From Erysipelotrichaceae bacterium (GTDB lineage Bacteria > Bacillota_I > Bacilli_A > RFN20 > CAG-826), in the NCBI GenBank assembly GCA_012729405.1, contig JAAYDH010000055.1:1-35680 (forward strand): 35,680 nucleotides of DNA. Reading direction: 5' to 3'. Position 1 is the first letter of the stretch; the number at the start of each line of letters is the position of its first letter. Positions 15,288 through 23,350 of the stretch are shown one piece after another. The translations under genes were made by a program, and so were the position numbers. Below the pieces are notes generated by a model, which ran no database searches, was not told the DNA's origin, and saw only the letters and a program-made list of their open reading frames with translations.

Positions 15288-15900
15288 TTTTGAAAAAACT
15301 TTATACGATCAAAAAGTCCGCTTAATCGTCGGATGTGATGAAGCAGGAAGAGGCTGTCTACTCGGCCCTGTTTTTGCCGGAGCAGTAATACTTCCGATGT
15401 CATTTAGTTCCCCCTTGATCAACGACTCCAAAAAGTTGAACGCCAAGCAGAGGGAAGAAGCTTTTGACTTAATTATGAAAGAGGCAATTGCGTTTGGAGT
15501 CGGCTCCTGCACCCCCGAAGAAATTGACGATATGAATGTTTTGAATGCCTCTCGAGTAGCGATGGAAAGAGCACTTGAGAATATGAATCATCCTTATGAT
15601 TTGATTATCACTGATTTCATGAAGATACCAAAGGCAAAAAGGCCGGTTATTAGCCTCGTTCATGGTGACGCCAAGAGTTTATGCGTAGCTGCAGCTTCTA
15701 TCATTGCAAAGGTATCGCGCGATCGTTTTTGCGATGATTTAGATAAGAAGCATCCCCAGTATCATATTGCTCAAAATAAAGGGTATGGGACATCGAGCCA
15801 TCTTGAAGCCTTGAAAAAGTTTGGGCCAGTCAAAGGGTTGCACCGCTTCTCCTATCAACCCGTCAAATCTTGTTTGATTAAGAAAGTTACATTATTTTAA
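15277..15900 (+). CDS. rnhB: Ribonuclease HII
   Basis: RNase HII removes RNA from RNA-DNA hybrids and ribonucleotides from DNA. The 207-residue protein has the catalytic DEAGRGCLLGP (21-31), SKKLNAKQREE, the third acidic site in TDFM, and HGDAKSLCVAAASIIAKVSRD (shown in part: CVAAASIIAKVSRD). The start overlaps rbgA, so translation is probably coupled. rbgA-rnhB adjacency is conserved in Firmicutes. A terminator-like hairpin follows. Confidence 0.95.
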   Translation: MPLDFEKTLYDQKVRLIVGCDEAGRGCLLGPVFAGAVILPMSFSSPLINDSKKLNAKQREEAFDLIMKEAIAFGVGSCTPEEIDDMNVLNASRVAMERALENMNHPYDLIITDFMKIPKAKRPVISLVHGDAKSLCVAAASIIAKVSRDRFCDDLDKKHPQYHIAQNKGYGTSSHLEALKKFGPVKGLHRFSYQPVKSCLIKKVTLF

Positions 15901-15911
15901 GACTAAATCTC

Positions 15912-15944
15912 AAAAAACATCTCCTAGATATTAGGAGGTTTTTT
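15912..15944 (+). terminator. Terminator-like hairpin containing the dprA ribosome binding site
   Basis: AAAAAAC (15912-15918) and CTCCTA (15921-15926) pair with TAGGAG-G-TTTTTT (15932-15944), with a 2-base bulge. The T run ends directly at the dprA ATG (15945). The dprA Shine-Dalgarno AGGAGG (15933-15938) is the right arm of the stem, so the structure could both stop transcription and hide the ribosome binding site. Confidence 0.75.
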
Positions 15945-16712
15945 ATGAAAGGAAGAGATTTATTAATATATTTAGCGATTAAGTATCGAGGTGTTTGGAA
16001 CGACATTTATTCCGCAATATCTAAAAAAGAATCGGTTGATTCTTCAAATGTTGAAAAGTTGGTGTCTTCATTAAAATGTCAAACTCTCACCATTTTAGAT
16101 GAGAATTATCCAGAAAGTTTCAAGACTATTTATCACCCTCCTTTTGTCCTCTTTTACTATGGAAATATTGATTTACTTTCCGATTATAAGAAAAACGTTG
16201 CTGTTATTGGCTCTCGCGAATATAGCGATTACGGGAAAGCAATGACCGAGAAGATTGTTAGAGAAATTGCTGACAAAGTAATCATAGTTTCCGGTCTCGC
16301 AAAGGGGATTGATTCGATTAGCCATCGACAATGTTTGGCATATAAAGGGCAAGCGGTGGCGATATTAGGTAGTGGAATTGATAACTGCTATCCCAAGGAA
16401 AATCGCGACTTGTATGAAGAAATTAAGAAGAATCACCTGCTAATTAGTGAATACCCAGGCGACAGCGATGCAAGAAAAGAAAACTTCCCTGAACGAAATC
16501 GTTTAATTGCCGCATCTAGCAATGCAGTAGTGGTTACCGAGGCAAAAGCCAAAAGCGGAACAATCATTACGGTTGGTCACATGCTTGATTTAGGAAGAGA
16601 GGTTCTTTGTGTGCCTCATCGAGCAGACGAGGGAAGCCAGTGCAATCGCCTCATTGCGGGAGGAGCTACACTGGTCGAAAATGGCGAGGATGTTCTTTTT
16701 GCGATACGTTAA
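15945..16712 (+). CDS. dprA: DNA-processing protein DprA (Smf)
   Basis: DprA protects incoming single-stranded DNA and loads RecA in natural transformation. The 255-residue protein has the extended Rossmann fold: VAVIGSREYSDYGK (about 85-98), VSGLAKGIDSISHR (about 115-128), AILGSGID, and ERNRLIAASSNAVVVTEA. Only the core domain is present; there is no C-terminal winged-helix domain seen in longer homologues. No other competence gene is in the window, so a role in transformation is not shown. Its ribosome binding site is in a hairpin. Confidence 0.94.
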   Translation: MKGRDLLIYLAIKYRGVWNDIYSAISKKESVDSSNVEKLVSSLKCQTLTILDENYPESFKTIYHPPFVLFYYGNIDLLSDYKKNVAVIGSREYSDYGKAMTEKIVREIADKVIIVSGLAKGIDSISHRQCLAYKGQAVAILGSGIDNCYPKENRDLYEEIKKNHLLISEYPGDSDARKENFPERNRLIAASSNAVVVTEAKAKSGTIITVGHMLDLGREVLCVPHRADEGSQCNRLIAGGATLVENGEDVLFAIR

Positions 16713-16731
16713 AAAAATAGAGGAAAATTTC

Positions 16732-16755
16732 TATATCTTTATTAATAAGGATATA
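16732..16755 (+). repeat. 24-base near-perfect palindrome upstream of topA
   Basis: Arms TATATC and GATATA flank a centre TTATTAATAA, with one mismatched pair across 24 bases. It begins 19 bases after the dprA stop and ends 13 bases before the topA -35. It is followed by AAGG, not a T run, so a protein-binding site or mRNA structure is more likely than a terminator. Confidence 0.5.
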
Positions 16756-16768
16756 AGGAACATATGGG

Positions 16769-16797
16769 TTGACATTGCGTCTTTTAATTACTAATAT
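16769..16797 (+). promoter_or_regulatory. topA promoter
   Basis: Consensus TTGACA (16769-16774), 17-base spacer, TAATAT (16792-16797). The predicted start near 16804 gives a leader of about 14 bases with AGGA (16809-16812) before the ATG at 16818. Confidence 0.75.
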
Positions 16798-16817
16798 TTT
16801 GTTTCGTTAGGATATTT

Positions 16818-18926
16818 ATGAAATTAGTTATTGTTGAATCACCCACCAAATGTCACACCATCGAGCGATACCTCGGTCCAGAGTATAAAGTCGTTGCTTC
16901 TCGCGGTCATATTCGCGATCTTTCAACGAGCGGAAAAGGCGGTCTTGGAGTTGATATCCCCGCCGGTTTTATCCCGAAATACGCTATAAGCAAGGATAAA
17001 CTACATATTGTTCGCGAATTAAAAGGCGATGTCAGTAAAGCCGATGAAGTTATATTGGCTACTGACCCTGATCGAGAAGGCGAAGCTATTGCCTGGCACT
17101 TAACCAAAGTTTTAAACCTGCCGGTCGAAACAACGAAGCGCTTAGAGTTCCATGAAATTACTCGCGATTCAATTGAAACCGCGATGACGGCACCTCGCAT
17201 CATTGATATGAATCTTGTCGCCAGCCAGGAAACTCGCCGTATTCTCGATCGAATTATCGGATTCCGCTTATCCTCTTTAATATATAAGAAAATTCATTCT
17301 CGTTCTGCCGGTCGTGTTCAAAGCGCTGCTTTACGCCTTATTTATGATCACGACACCGAAATCGAACAGTTTGTTAGCGAAGAATATTGGAATATTATAA
17401 CTTCAGTGAAACTCAATGGTAATGAATTTAATCCTTCTTTTACCGGCATTAATGAAAAGTCGATTATTCTTCACAATGAGGGTGAAGCACAGGCTATTTT
17501 AGAGAAAATACCCGATATATTAAAGGTTATTTCGGTTTCTGCTTCTTTTAGAATTAAAGAAAGCAAAGTCCCATTTACGACCTCCACCTTGCAACAGGAA
17601 GCTTTCTCTCGTTTAAAGTTTAAGACAAAGAAAACTCAAATGATTGCTCAACAATTATATGAAGGTATTAATGTTGCTGGTGAGCATGTTGGTCTAATTA
17701 CCTACATGCGCACTGACTCGACCCGCTTATCGACGACATTTATTAATCGGGCGATGAATTACATTACCGAAACTTATGGTAAAGAGTACATCGGTCACGC
17801 GAAACAAATCAAAGAAGTTGGGATTACGCAGGACGCTCACGAAGCCATTCGTCCAACAGGCAATCACCGGACTCCCGAATCCATCAAACAATACTTAACG
17901 CCAGACCAATATCACCTTTATAAATTAATTTACAATCGTTCCCTCGCCTCACTCATGAAGGCAAAAAAAGAACAGGTTTTGAATATTGTTTTGGCCGCAA
18001 AAGACTTAACCTTTAAACTAGAATTTGCTCATACGGTTTTCAAAGGTTACGAAGTGGTGTGGGATGATAAGGATGATAATTTGAATTACCATTGTGAATT
18101 CCCCGAAATAAAAGAGGGAGACATGGTTCCTTTAATCAAAAAAGATAAAGAACAAAAATTTACTCAACCCCCCGCCCATTACTCTGAAGCAAAGCTCGTC
18201 AAACTGATGGAAGAAGTTGGCATTGGACGCCCTTCTACTTATGCTTCGACCATTGAAATTTTGAAGCAGAGAAAGTACATCAATAACAACGCAGGAATTT
18301 TGACTATAACCGACCAAGGTAAGAAAACTGCGATTGTTTTAAGAAAGTATTTTCCAGAGATCGTCGACACAAAATATACCGCTCAGATGGAATCAAAACT
18401 CGATGAGGTCCAGGAAGGCAACGAGTCTCGTCTCAAGATTCTCTCTGATTTCTACAATTCTTTCGATGAACAAATTAAAGTCGCTTACGATAAGATGTAT
18501 CCTGATGAGCCAGAAAAAACCGGAGAAATATGTCCAAAATGTGGTTCCTCGCTTGTCTTTAAAAAAGGTAAGAATGGTAAGTTTGTTGGATGTTCGAACT
18601 TCCCAACCTGCCGGTACGTCAAAAAAGAAGTAGTTGAGCCCGCCGTTGAAACCGGCGAGCTGTGCCCAGTTTGTGGCAAGCCACTGGTTGAACGCCATTC
18701 GGCAAAAGGCACGCATTTCATCGCTTGTTCAGGTTTCCCAAAATGTCGCTATATTAAAGCAGAAGAAAGACCTGTTGAACATAATAAAGGTGACTTTTTG
18801 AAAGACTGTCCAAAATGTGATGGCCACTTAGTAAAGAAAAAAGGACGCTACGGCTATTTCCTTGGATGCACCAATTTTCCAAAATGCAACTACATGGAAA
18901 AAATAGCAAAAGTGAAACGGAAATAA
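16818..18926 (+). CDS. topA: DNA topoisomerase I
   Basis: Type IA topoisomerase that relaxes negative supercoils. The 702-residue protein starts VIVESPTKCHTIERYLG (Toprim), has DPDREGEAIAWHL (about 82-94), and the active site YMRTDSTRLS with Tyr296. Three C-terminal zinc ribbons are complete, each with four cysteines: CPKC...CSNFPTC, CPVC...CSGFPKC, and CPKC...CTNFPKC (about 574-695). dprA-topA order matches Bacillus; trmFO, which follows topA there, is missing. The stop codon lies in a terminator hairpin. Confidence 0.97.
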   Translation: MKLVIVESPTKCHTIERYLGPEYKVVASRGHIRDLSTSGKGGLGVDIPAGFIPKYAISKDKLHIVRELKGDVSKADEVILATDPDREGEAIAWHLTKVLNLPVETTKRLEFHEITRDSIETAMTAPRIIDMNLVASQETRRILDRIIGFRLSSLIYKKIHSRSAGRVQSAALRLIYDHDTEIEQFVSEEYWNIITSVKLNGNEFNPSFTGINEKSIILHNEGEAQAILEKIPDILKVISVSASFRIKESKVPFTTSTLQQEAFSRLKFKTKKTQMIAQQLYEGINVAGEHVGLITYMRTDSTRLSTTFINRAMNYITETYGKEYIGHAKQIKEVGITQDAHEAIRPTGNHRTPESIKQYLTPDQYHLYKLIYNRSLASLMKAKKEQVLNIVLAAKDLTFKLEFAHTVFKGYEVVWDDKDDNLNYHCEFPEIKEGDMVPLIKKDKEQKFTQPPAHYSEAKLVKLMEEVGIGRPSTYASTIEILKQRKYINNNAGILTITDQGKKTAIVLRKYFPEIVDTKYTAQMESKLDEVQEGNESRLKILSDFYNSFDEQIKVAYDKMYPDEPEKTGEICPKCGSSLVFKKGKNGKFVGCSNFPTCRYVKKEVVEPAVETGELCPVCGKPLVERHSAKGTHFIACSGFPKCRYIKAEERPVEHNKGDFLKDCPKCDGHLVKKKGRYGYFLGCTNFPKCNYMEKIAKVKRK

Positions 18927-18941
18927 TCCGTTTTTCTTTTT
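18915..18941 (+). terminator. Terminator overlapping the topA stop codon
   Basis: Stem AAACGGA/TCCGTTT with loop AATAA (which contains the TAA stop), followed by TTCTTTTT. It ends 21 bases before the xerC ATG. Confidence 0.8.
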
Positions 18942-18949
18942 GCATCTAG

Positions 18950-18955
18950 TATGAT
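18950..18955 (+). promoter_or_regulatory. xerC -10 box, leaderless geometry
   Basis: TATGAT ends 6 bases before the xerC ATG (18962). There is no Shine-Dalgarno sequence. A clear -35 is not visible because the position falls in the topA terminator. Confidence 0.5.
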
Positions 18956-18961
18956 ATTGGT

Positions 18962-19879
18962 ATGAACAAACCGACTAAAGAGTTCTTGAATTATTTACAA
19001 AACGAGAAAAATTATTCACTTAAGACCACCGATAGTTATCGAAGAGACATCGAGAAGTTTTTTGATTTCCTTGAAAGAGAAGGCATCCTAATGGATCAAG
19101 TCGATTTATCGACAATTCGTAATTTTTTGACCACAGAATTACAAAACGGAGTAAGCAAGAGATCTTGTCGCCGACGTCTTTCAGCCTTAAAACATCTCTA
19201 CACCTATATGGTAAAAGTCAACTATGTTACGGCGAATCCCTTCGCTTTGATAACCCCTCCCAAAACAGAAAAGAAGTATCCACATTTTCTCTATGTAGAT
19301 CAAATTCAAGACCTGTTTGCCGCCAATAAGAGAAGAGATGACGAACTCGCCGTTCGCGATCAAGCAATTTTGATGATGCTTTATTACTGCGGAACCCGTG
19401 CTAGTGAACTGGTTGGTCTTGATGTTCAAGATATAAATCTTAAATCTCGTGTGGCTCGTGTTTTTGGAAAAGGTCGAAAGGAAAGACTACTCCCCTTCAC
19501 CAATGAATGTCGCGATTCATTAGCCACCTATATTCAAACAAAAAGAAATGACCTTTTAGCTAGAAATTCCGCGATGACTCCTGCTCTATTTCTAAACGAT
19601 AAAGGAGAGAGGCTTACTACTCGTGGTTTAGAGTTTATTCTCAATAATATTGAGAAAAAGACCGGTGATTATCTCGGACTCCATCCCCATATTTTCCGCC
19701 ACAGTTTTGCTACGCATCTCCTTGAAAACGGAGCCGACTTGCGCGTCATTCAAGAGTTACTTGGGCATACTAGCATCAACACGACGCAAGTGTACACCCA
19801 TGTGACAGAAGAGGCGAAGAAAAAGATCTACGCCGAGGCTTTTCCAAGAGCCAAAAAGACAAAGAATTCCGATAAATAA
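18962..19879 (+). CDS. xerC: Tyrosine recombinase XerC
   Basis: XerC resolves chromosome dimers at dif with XerD. The 305-residue protein has the N-terminal SAM-like domain (1-100) and a complete catalytic set: Arg146 in GTRASE, Lys170 region in GKGRKER, His243 and Arg246 in HIFRHSFATHLL, His269 in LGHTSINTT, and Tyr278 in VYTHV. Position after topA and before the rpsB region corresponds to codV (xerC) of Bacillus, which argues for the housekeeping recombinase rather than a phage integrase. clpQ, clpY and codY are missing downstream. Confidence 0.92.
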   Translation: MNKPTKEFLNYLQNEKNYSLKTTDSYRRDIEKFFDFLEREGILMDQVDLSTIRNFLTTELQNGVSKRSCRRRLSALKHLYTYMVKVNYVTANPFALITPPKTEKKYPHFLYVDQIQDLFAANKRRDDELAVRDQAILMMLYYCGTRASELVGLDVQDINLKSRVARVFGKGRKERLLPFTNECRDSLATYIQTKRNDLLARNSAMTPALFLNDKGERLTTRGLEFILNNIEKKTGDYLGLHPHIFRHSFATHLLENGADLRVIQELLGHTSINTTQVYTHVTEEAKKKIYAEAFPRAKKTKNSDK

Positions 19880-19880
19880 C

Positions 19881-19909
19881 TTGTTATAGTTATAACCCTT
19901 TGATAAAAT
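19881..19909 (+). promoter_or_regulatory. rpsB-tsf promoter
   Basis: TTGTTA (19881-19886), 17-base spacer, TAAAAT (19904-19909). The -35 starts one base after the xerC stop codon. The predicted start near 19916 gives a leader of about 120 bases. Confidence 0.65.
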
Positions 19910-19915
19910 AATACG

Positions 19916-20036
19916 CGCTGCGAAAAATCGCAGACTACACACACTGTGAATTGAACTCCCTTTGTGCTCGGCTAAAGATTGCTGAGTGGTTGAGTTTTTC
20001 GAAGCAGTGGAGGATGAACATAAGGAGGCTCGTAAA
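19916..20036 (+). promoter_or_regulatory. Structured 5' leader of rpsB
   Basis: The leader holds a perfect hairpin CTGCGA-AAAA-TCGCAG (19918-19933), and a second stem CTCGGC/GCTGAG (about 19969-19986). AAGGAGG (20022-20028) then precedes the ATG. rpsB mRNAs are often autoregulated by S2 through leader structures, so this is a candidate S2-responsive leader. The class cannot be named from the sequence alone. Confidence 0.5.
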
Positions 20037-21089
20037 ATGAGTGAAGAAAAGAAAGTTGTTGCTGAAGTTGAAGAAAAGGCTCCAGTAGCAGAAGCTGCCA
20101 ATTCTATGGCATCTGTCGTGCATGATCCTGATGCACCAGTTATTACAATGAAGAAATTGTTAGAAGCTGGCGCGCATTTCGGACACCAAACCCGTCGTTG
20201 GAATCCAAAGATGAAGAAATACATCTATGGAGCAAGAAACGGTGTCTACATTATCGACCTAGCTAAAACTGCCGATTTAATTTCCAAGGCTTATAAAGCC
20301 ATGAAAGAAATCGTCGATAATGGCGGTAAAGTATTATTTGTCGGAACTAAGAAACAATGCCAAGAAGCTGTCCAAGCTGAAGCATTACGTTCCGGTTCAT
20401 TCTACATGACCAATCACTGGCTCGGTGGAACCTTAACCAACTTTAAGACCATTCAAGGTCGTATTAGATACTTGAAAGAACTTGAGAGAAGAGAAGAAGA
20501 AGGTGAATTAGACCTCCTTCCCAAGAAAGAAGCCGCTGAACTCAGAAAACAAAAAGAAAAATTATCCAAGAACCTTGAAGGTATTAAAGAGATGCGTCGT
20601 GTCCCAAACGCTATCTTTGTGGTTGATCCGCGCGTTGAACATAACGCTGTTAGCGAAGCTCGCAAATTAAATATCCCAGTGTTTGCTATCGTTGATACCA
20701 ACAGCGATCCTGATGTCGTTGACTATGTCTTACCTGCCAACGATGATGCCGTTCGCTCTGTCAGCCTAATCCTCGCTGTTATTGCTGATGCAATCGTTGA
20801 GAGCAAAGGCGGACTCCCAGTTGTCGCTTATGTCAAAGATGAAGGCGATGAAGTCACAATGAAAGACGTCATTCGTCAAACCGATAAGGAAAATGCTGAG
20901 AAACTAGCTCGCATTCGCGCTGAAAGAGCTGCTCGTCAAGAAGCATATGAACGCGAACAAGCCGCTCGCTCTTCTGGAAGAGATGAGGGTCGTAAATTCG
21001 GTCCTCGCAAACCATTTACTAAGAGAGTTGAAGAAGCCAAACCAGCCGAAGCACAAAATGTCGAAGAAGTTAAGGAGGACAAGAAATAA
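20037..21089 (+). CDS. rpsB: 30S ribosomal protein S2 with N- and C-terminal extensions
   Basis: The S2 core begins at MKKLLEAGAHFGHQTRRWNP (about residue 38) and includes VLFVGTKKQCQEA, TNHWLGGTLTNFKTI and the end PVFAIVDTNSDPDVVDYVLP. The 350-residue protein is longer than the usual 230-260: about 37 acidic and Ala-rich residues precede the core, and about 70 charged residues follow it, with repeated Glu, Lys and Arg. The start at 20037 is chosen over an in-frame ATG at 19986 because AAGGAGG lies 8 bases before it and the earlier codon falls in the leader. tsf follows, sharing one base with the stop. Confidence 0.95.
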   Translation: MSEEKKVVAEVEEKAPVAEAANSMASVVHDPDAPVITMKKLLEAGAHFGHQTRRWNPKMKKYIYGARNGVYIIDLAKTADLISKAYKAMKEIVDNGGKVLFVGTKKQCQEAVQAEALRSGSFYMTNHWLGGTLTNFKTIQGRIRYLKELERREEEGELDLLPKKEAAELRKQKEKLSKNLEGIKEMRRVPNAIFVVDPRVEHNAVSEARKLNIPVFAIVDTNSDPDVVDYVLPANDDAVRSVSLILAVIADAIVESKGGLPVVAYVKDEGDEVTMKDVIRQTDKENAEKLARIRAERAARQEAYEREQAARSSGRDEGRKFGPRKPFTKRVEEAKPAEAQNVEEVKEDKK

Positions 21090-21967
21090 TGGCCGAAAAG
21101 TCACTTATTGATTTAATTAAAGATCTCCGTGAGAGAACCGGCGCTGGTCTTATGGACTGCAAAGCCGCTTTACTCGCCAGTGGCAATGATATCGAGAAGG
21201 CAAGTGATTTCCTCCGTGAAAAAGGATTAGTTAAAATGGCGAAGAAAGCCAGCCGCATCGCTGCGGAAGGTTTAACCGTCTTTAAATCCTGTGCTCACTG
21301 CCGTACGACTGTCATCGTTGAAGTTAACTGCGAAACTGACTTTGTCGCGAAAGGTGATGCCTTCCACGATTTGGTCAATACTGTTGCTGACTTATTGTTA
21401 GATAAGAAACCAGCGACCATCGAAGAAGCCCGCGAACTAACCGCCTCTCTTTTCACTGACGCCACCGTCAAATTAGGAGAAAAATTAGATCTTCGTCGCT
21501 TTGAGCTTGTTACTGAAAACGGAGATGAATTTGCTGCTCCATACACCCATATGGGTGGTAAAATTTCCGTCGTTGTCTTGCTAGACAAGAACGATGCGGA
21601 ATTCGGAAAACAACTCGCTATGCACATTGCTGCAAACAACCCAAGTTATTTAGCGGTTGATGAAATCCCTGAGGAAGTCATCAAGCACGAAACCGAAGTG
21701 GAAACCGCTGCTAGCAAGAACGATGAAAAGTTAGCTAACAAGCCCGCTCCTGTTCTTGAAAAGATTATTGCAAACAAAGTGAATAAGCGTTTCGCGGAAG
21801 TTACCTTGTTAGCTCAAGCCTTCCTCATTGATGATTCGAAAACTGTTGAACAAGTTCTCAAAGAGAAGAATACAAAGGTTTTGAAGTTTGTCCGTTATCA
21901 AGTTGGAGAAGGAATTGAAAAACGTCAAGACGACTTCGCCAGCGAAGTAATGAGCCAAGTTAATTAA
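21089..21967 (+). CDS. tsf: Elongation factor Ts
   Basis: EF-Ts regenerates EF-Tu-GTP. The 292-residue protein has the N-terminal UBA-like signature LRERTGAGLMDCKAAL (about 13-28), REKGLVKMAKKASRIAAEG (about 43-61), and VNCETDFVAKGDAF, the second family signature. Cys68, Cys71 and Cys81 (CAHC and VNC) are an unusual addition in the first core region. It is translationally coupled to rpsB and followed by a terminator. Confidence 0.96.
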   Translation: MAEKSLIDLIKDLRERTGAGLMDCKAALLASGNDIEKASDFLREKGLVKMAKKASRIAAEGLTVFKSCAHCRTTVIVEVNCETDFVAKGDAFHDLVNTVADLLLDKKPATIEEARELTASLFTDATVKLGEKLDLRRFELVTENGDEFAAPYTHMGGKISVVVLLDKNDAEFGKQLAMHIAANNPSYLAVDEIPEEVIKHETEVETAASKNDEKLANKPAPVLEKIIANKVNKRFAEVTLLAQAFLIDDSKTVEQVLKEKNTKVLKFVRYQVGEGIEKRQDDFASEVMSQVN

Positions 21968-21976
21968 CAAAATTAG

Positions 21977-22000
21977 AAACACTTTAGTGTTTCTTTTTTT
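21977..22000 (+). terminator. Terminator after tsf
   Basis: Perfect 8-bp stem GAAACACT/AGTGTTTC with a TT loop, then a T run. The AGGAGG of pyrH begins about 4 bases after it, leaving no room for a separate promoter between them. Confidence 0.88.
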
Positions 22001-22012
22001 ACAGGAGGTTTT

Positions 22013-22732
22013 ATGTATCGAAGAGTCTTATTAAAGCTAAGTGGCGAAGCCCTCAAAGAGAAAACAGGGATGCAAATTATTGATGTCGTCTCGCTCGACA
22101 AGATCGCCAAATCCATCCAATCCATCCACGATAAAAATATTGAAATTTGCGTCGTTATTGGAGCGGGTAATATCTGGCGCGGCAAACTAGCCAAAGATAT
22201 TGGTATCGAAGACGTTTCCGCTGATTACATGGGAATGTTAGGAACAGTTATTAACGCTGTCGCTCTGTCCTCTTCTTTAAAGAAACACGGGGTATCAAGC
22301 CGTGTATTAAGTGCCATTCCAGCTATTGATGGTGTTACTGAAGCATATAGTATTGAAAAAGCCAATTCAGCCATGAAAAATGGCGAAGTTGTTTTTCTTG
22401 CCGGAGGTACAGGTAAGCCTTTCTTTACAACTGACACCGCCGCGACATTAAGAGCCATTGAACTCAACTGTGACGCCATTTTAATGGGCAAGTTCGGAGT
22501 TGATGGAGTCTACACCAGTGATCCAACTTGCGATTCCAAAGCAAAATTCTTACCAGTTATTACATATAAGCAGATGTTAGAAATGAAACTTCAAATTATG
22601 GATCTATCTGCTGTAGAATTAATTAAGGACAAAGATATTGAAATTCGCGTCTTCTCGATGTCTGATCCCAATAATTTCCGTCGGGTCATCGAAGGAAGAG
22701 ATATCGGAACTGTCTGCAAAAAAGGAGAATAA
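22013..22732 (+). CDS. pyrH: Uridylate (UMP) kinase PyrH
   Basis: PyrH phosphorylates UMP to UDP and feeds pyrimidine nucleotide and cell wall synthesis. The 239-residue protein shows YRRVLLKLSGEALKE (2-16), IGAGNIWRG (about 48-56), DYMGMLGTVINA, AGGTGKPFFTTDTAA and GVDGVYTSDP, all typical of the bacterial amino-acid-kinase fold. AGGAGG precedes the ATG. The tsf-pyrH-frr order is conserved. Confidence 0.97.
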   Translation: MYRRVLLKLSGEALKEKTGMQIIDVVSLDKIAKSIQSIHDKNIEICVVIGAGNIWRGKLAKDIGIEDVSADYMGMLGTVINAVALSSSLKKHGVSSRVLSAIPAIDGVTEAYSIEKANSAMKNGEVVFLAGGTGKPFFTTDTAATLRAIELNCDAILMGKFGVDGVYTSDPTCDSKAKFLPVITYKQMLEMKLQIMDLSAVELIKDKDIEIRVFSMSDPNNFRRVIEGRDIGTVCKKGE

Positions 22733-22735
22733 CCT

Positions 22736-23281
22736 ATGGATGAAATCGTATTAGATGCACAACAAAGGATGGAAAAATCCATCGAGTCGTTAAGAATGTC
22801 GCTCGTGACATTGCGAACCGGCCGGGCCAATCCCGCGATTCTATCGACTTTGATGATTGACTACTATGGATCTCCCACGCCAGTCAATCAAATCTCTTCT
22901 ATTATGGTTCCGGAACCCCGTCAACTTCTTATTAAGCCTTACGATCGCAACGATGTTAAAGCGATTGTTACCGCAATCAACGCTTCTAACCTCGGTTTTA
23001 ACCCGATTAACGAAGGGTTAACCATTCGCTTAATCATTCCTGCTCTCACCGAAGAAAGAAGAAAAGAATTGTCCAAGAAAGCAAAGATGTATGGCGAAGA
23101 AGCCAAGGTGGCAATCCGTAATATTCGTAGAGATTATGTCGAAGTTGTAAAAGACGACGACAGTTATCCGGAAGACTATCAAAAGAAAATCCTCGATGAT
23201 ATTCAAAAAGTGACTGATGAAGCGATTAAAAAAATCGATGACATCTGTCTCGAAAAAGAGAAAGAAATCATGGCGGTATAA
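22736..23281 (+). CDS. frr: Ribosome recycling factor
   Basis: RRF splits post-termination ribosomes with EF-G. The 181-residue protein has the typical LRTGRANPAIL (about 30-40), the YYGSPTPVNQISSI part, PYDRNDVKAI, GLTIRLIIPALTEERRKEL and RNIRRDYVEVVK. AAGGAG precedes the ATG, and the gene starts 3 bases after pyrH. A strong terminator follows. Confidence 0.97.
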   Translation: MDEIVLDAQQRMEKSIESLRMSLVTLRTGRANPAILSTLMIDYYGSPTPVNQISSIMVPEPRQLLIKPYDRNDVKAIVTAINASNLGFNPINEGLTIRLIIPALTEERRKELSKKAKMYGEEAKVAIRNIRRDYVEVVKDDDSYPEDYQKKILDDIQKVTDEAIKKIDDICLEKEKEIMAV

Positions 23282-23304
23282 GGAAGGTTCGACCTTCCTT
23301 TTTT
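23280..23304 (+). terminator. Terminator after frr
   Basis: Perfect 9-bp stem AAGGAAGGT/ACCTTCCTT with a TCG loop, followed by TTTT. Confidence 0.9.
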
Positions 23305-23328
23305 CTATTACATTTCTCTATTTTTGTG

Positions 23329-23339
23329 TATACTAAAAT
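23329..23339 (+). promoter_or_regulatory. uppS -10 region, very short leader
   Basis: TATACT (23329-23334) and the overlapping TAAAAT (23334-23339) lie 16 and 11 bases before the ATG at 23351. The leader would be about 4-10 bases and has no Shine-Dalgarno sequence. Confidence 0.5.
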
Positions 23340-23350
23340 AGATATTAAAT

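Noticed and set aside
18962..19879. Mobile-element integrase
   Set aside because: Catalytic residues and position after topA fit the housekeeping XerC; there are no attachment repeats, phage genes or composition change nearby.
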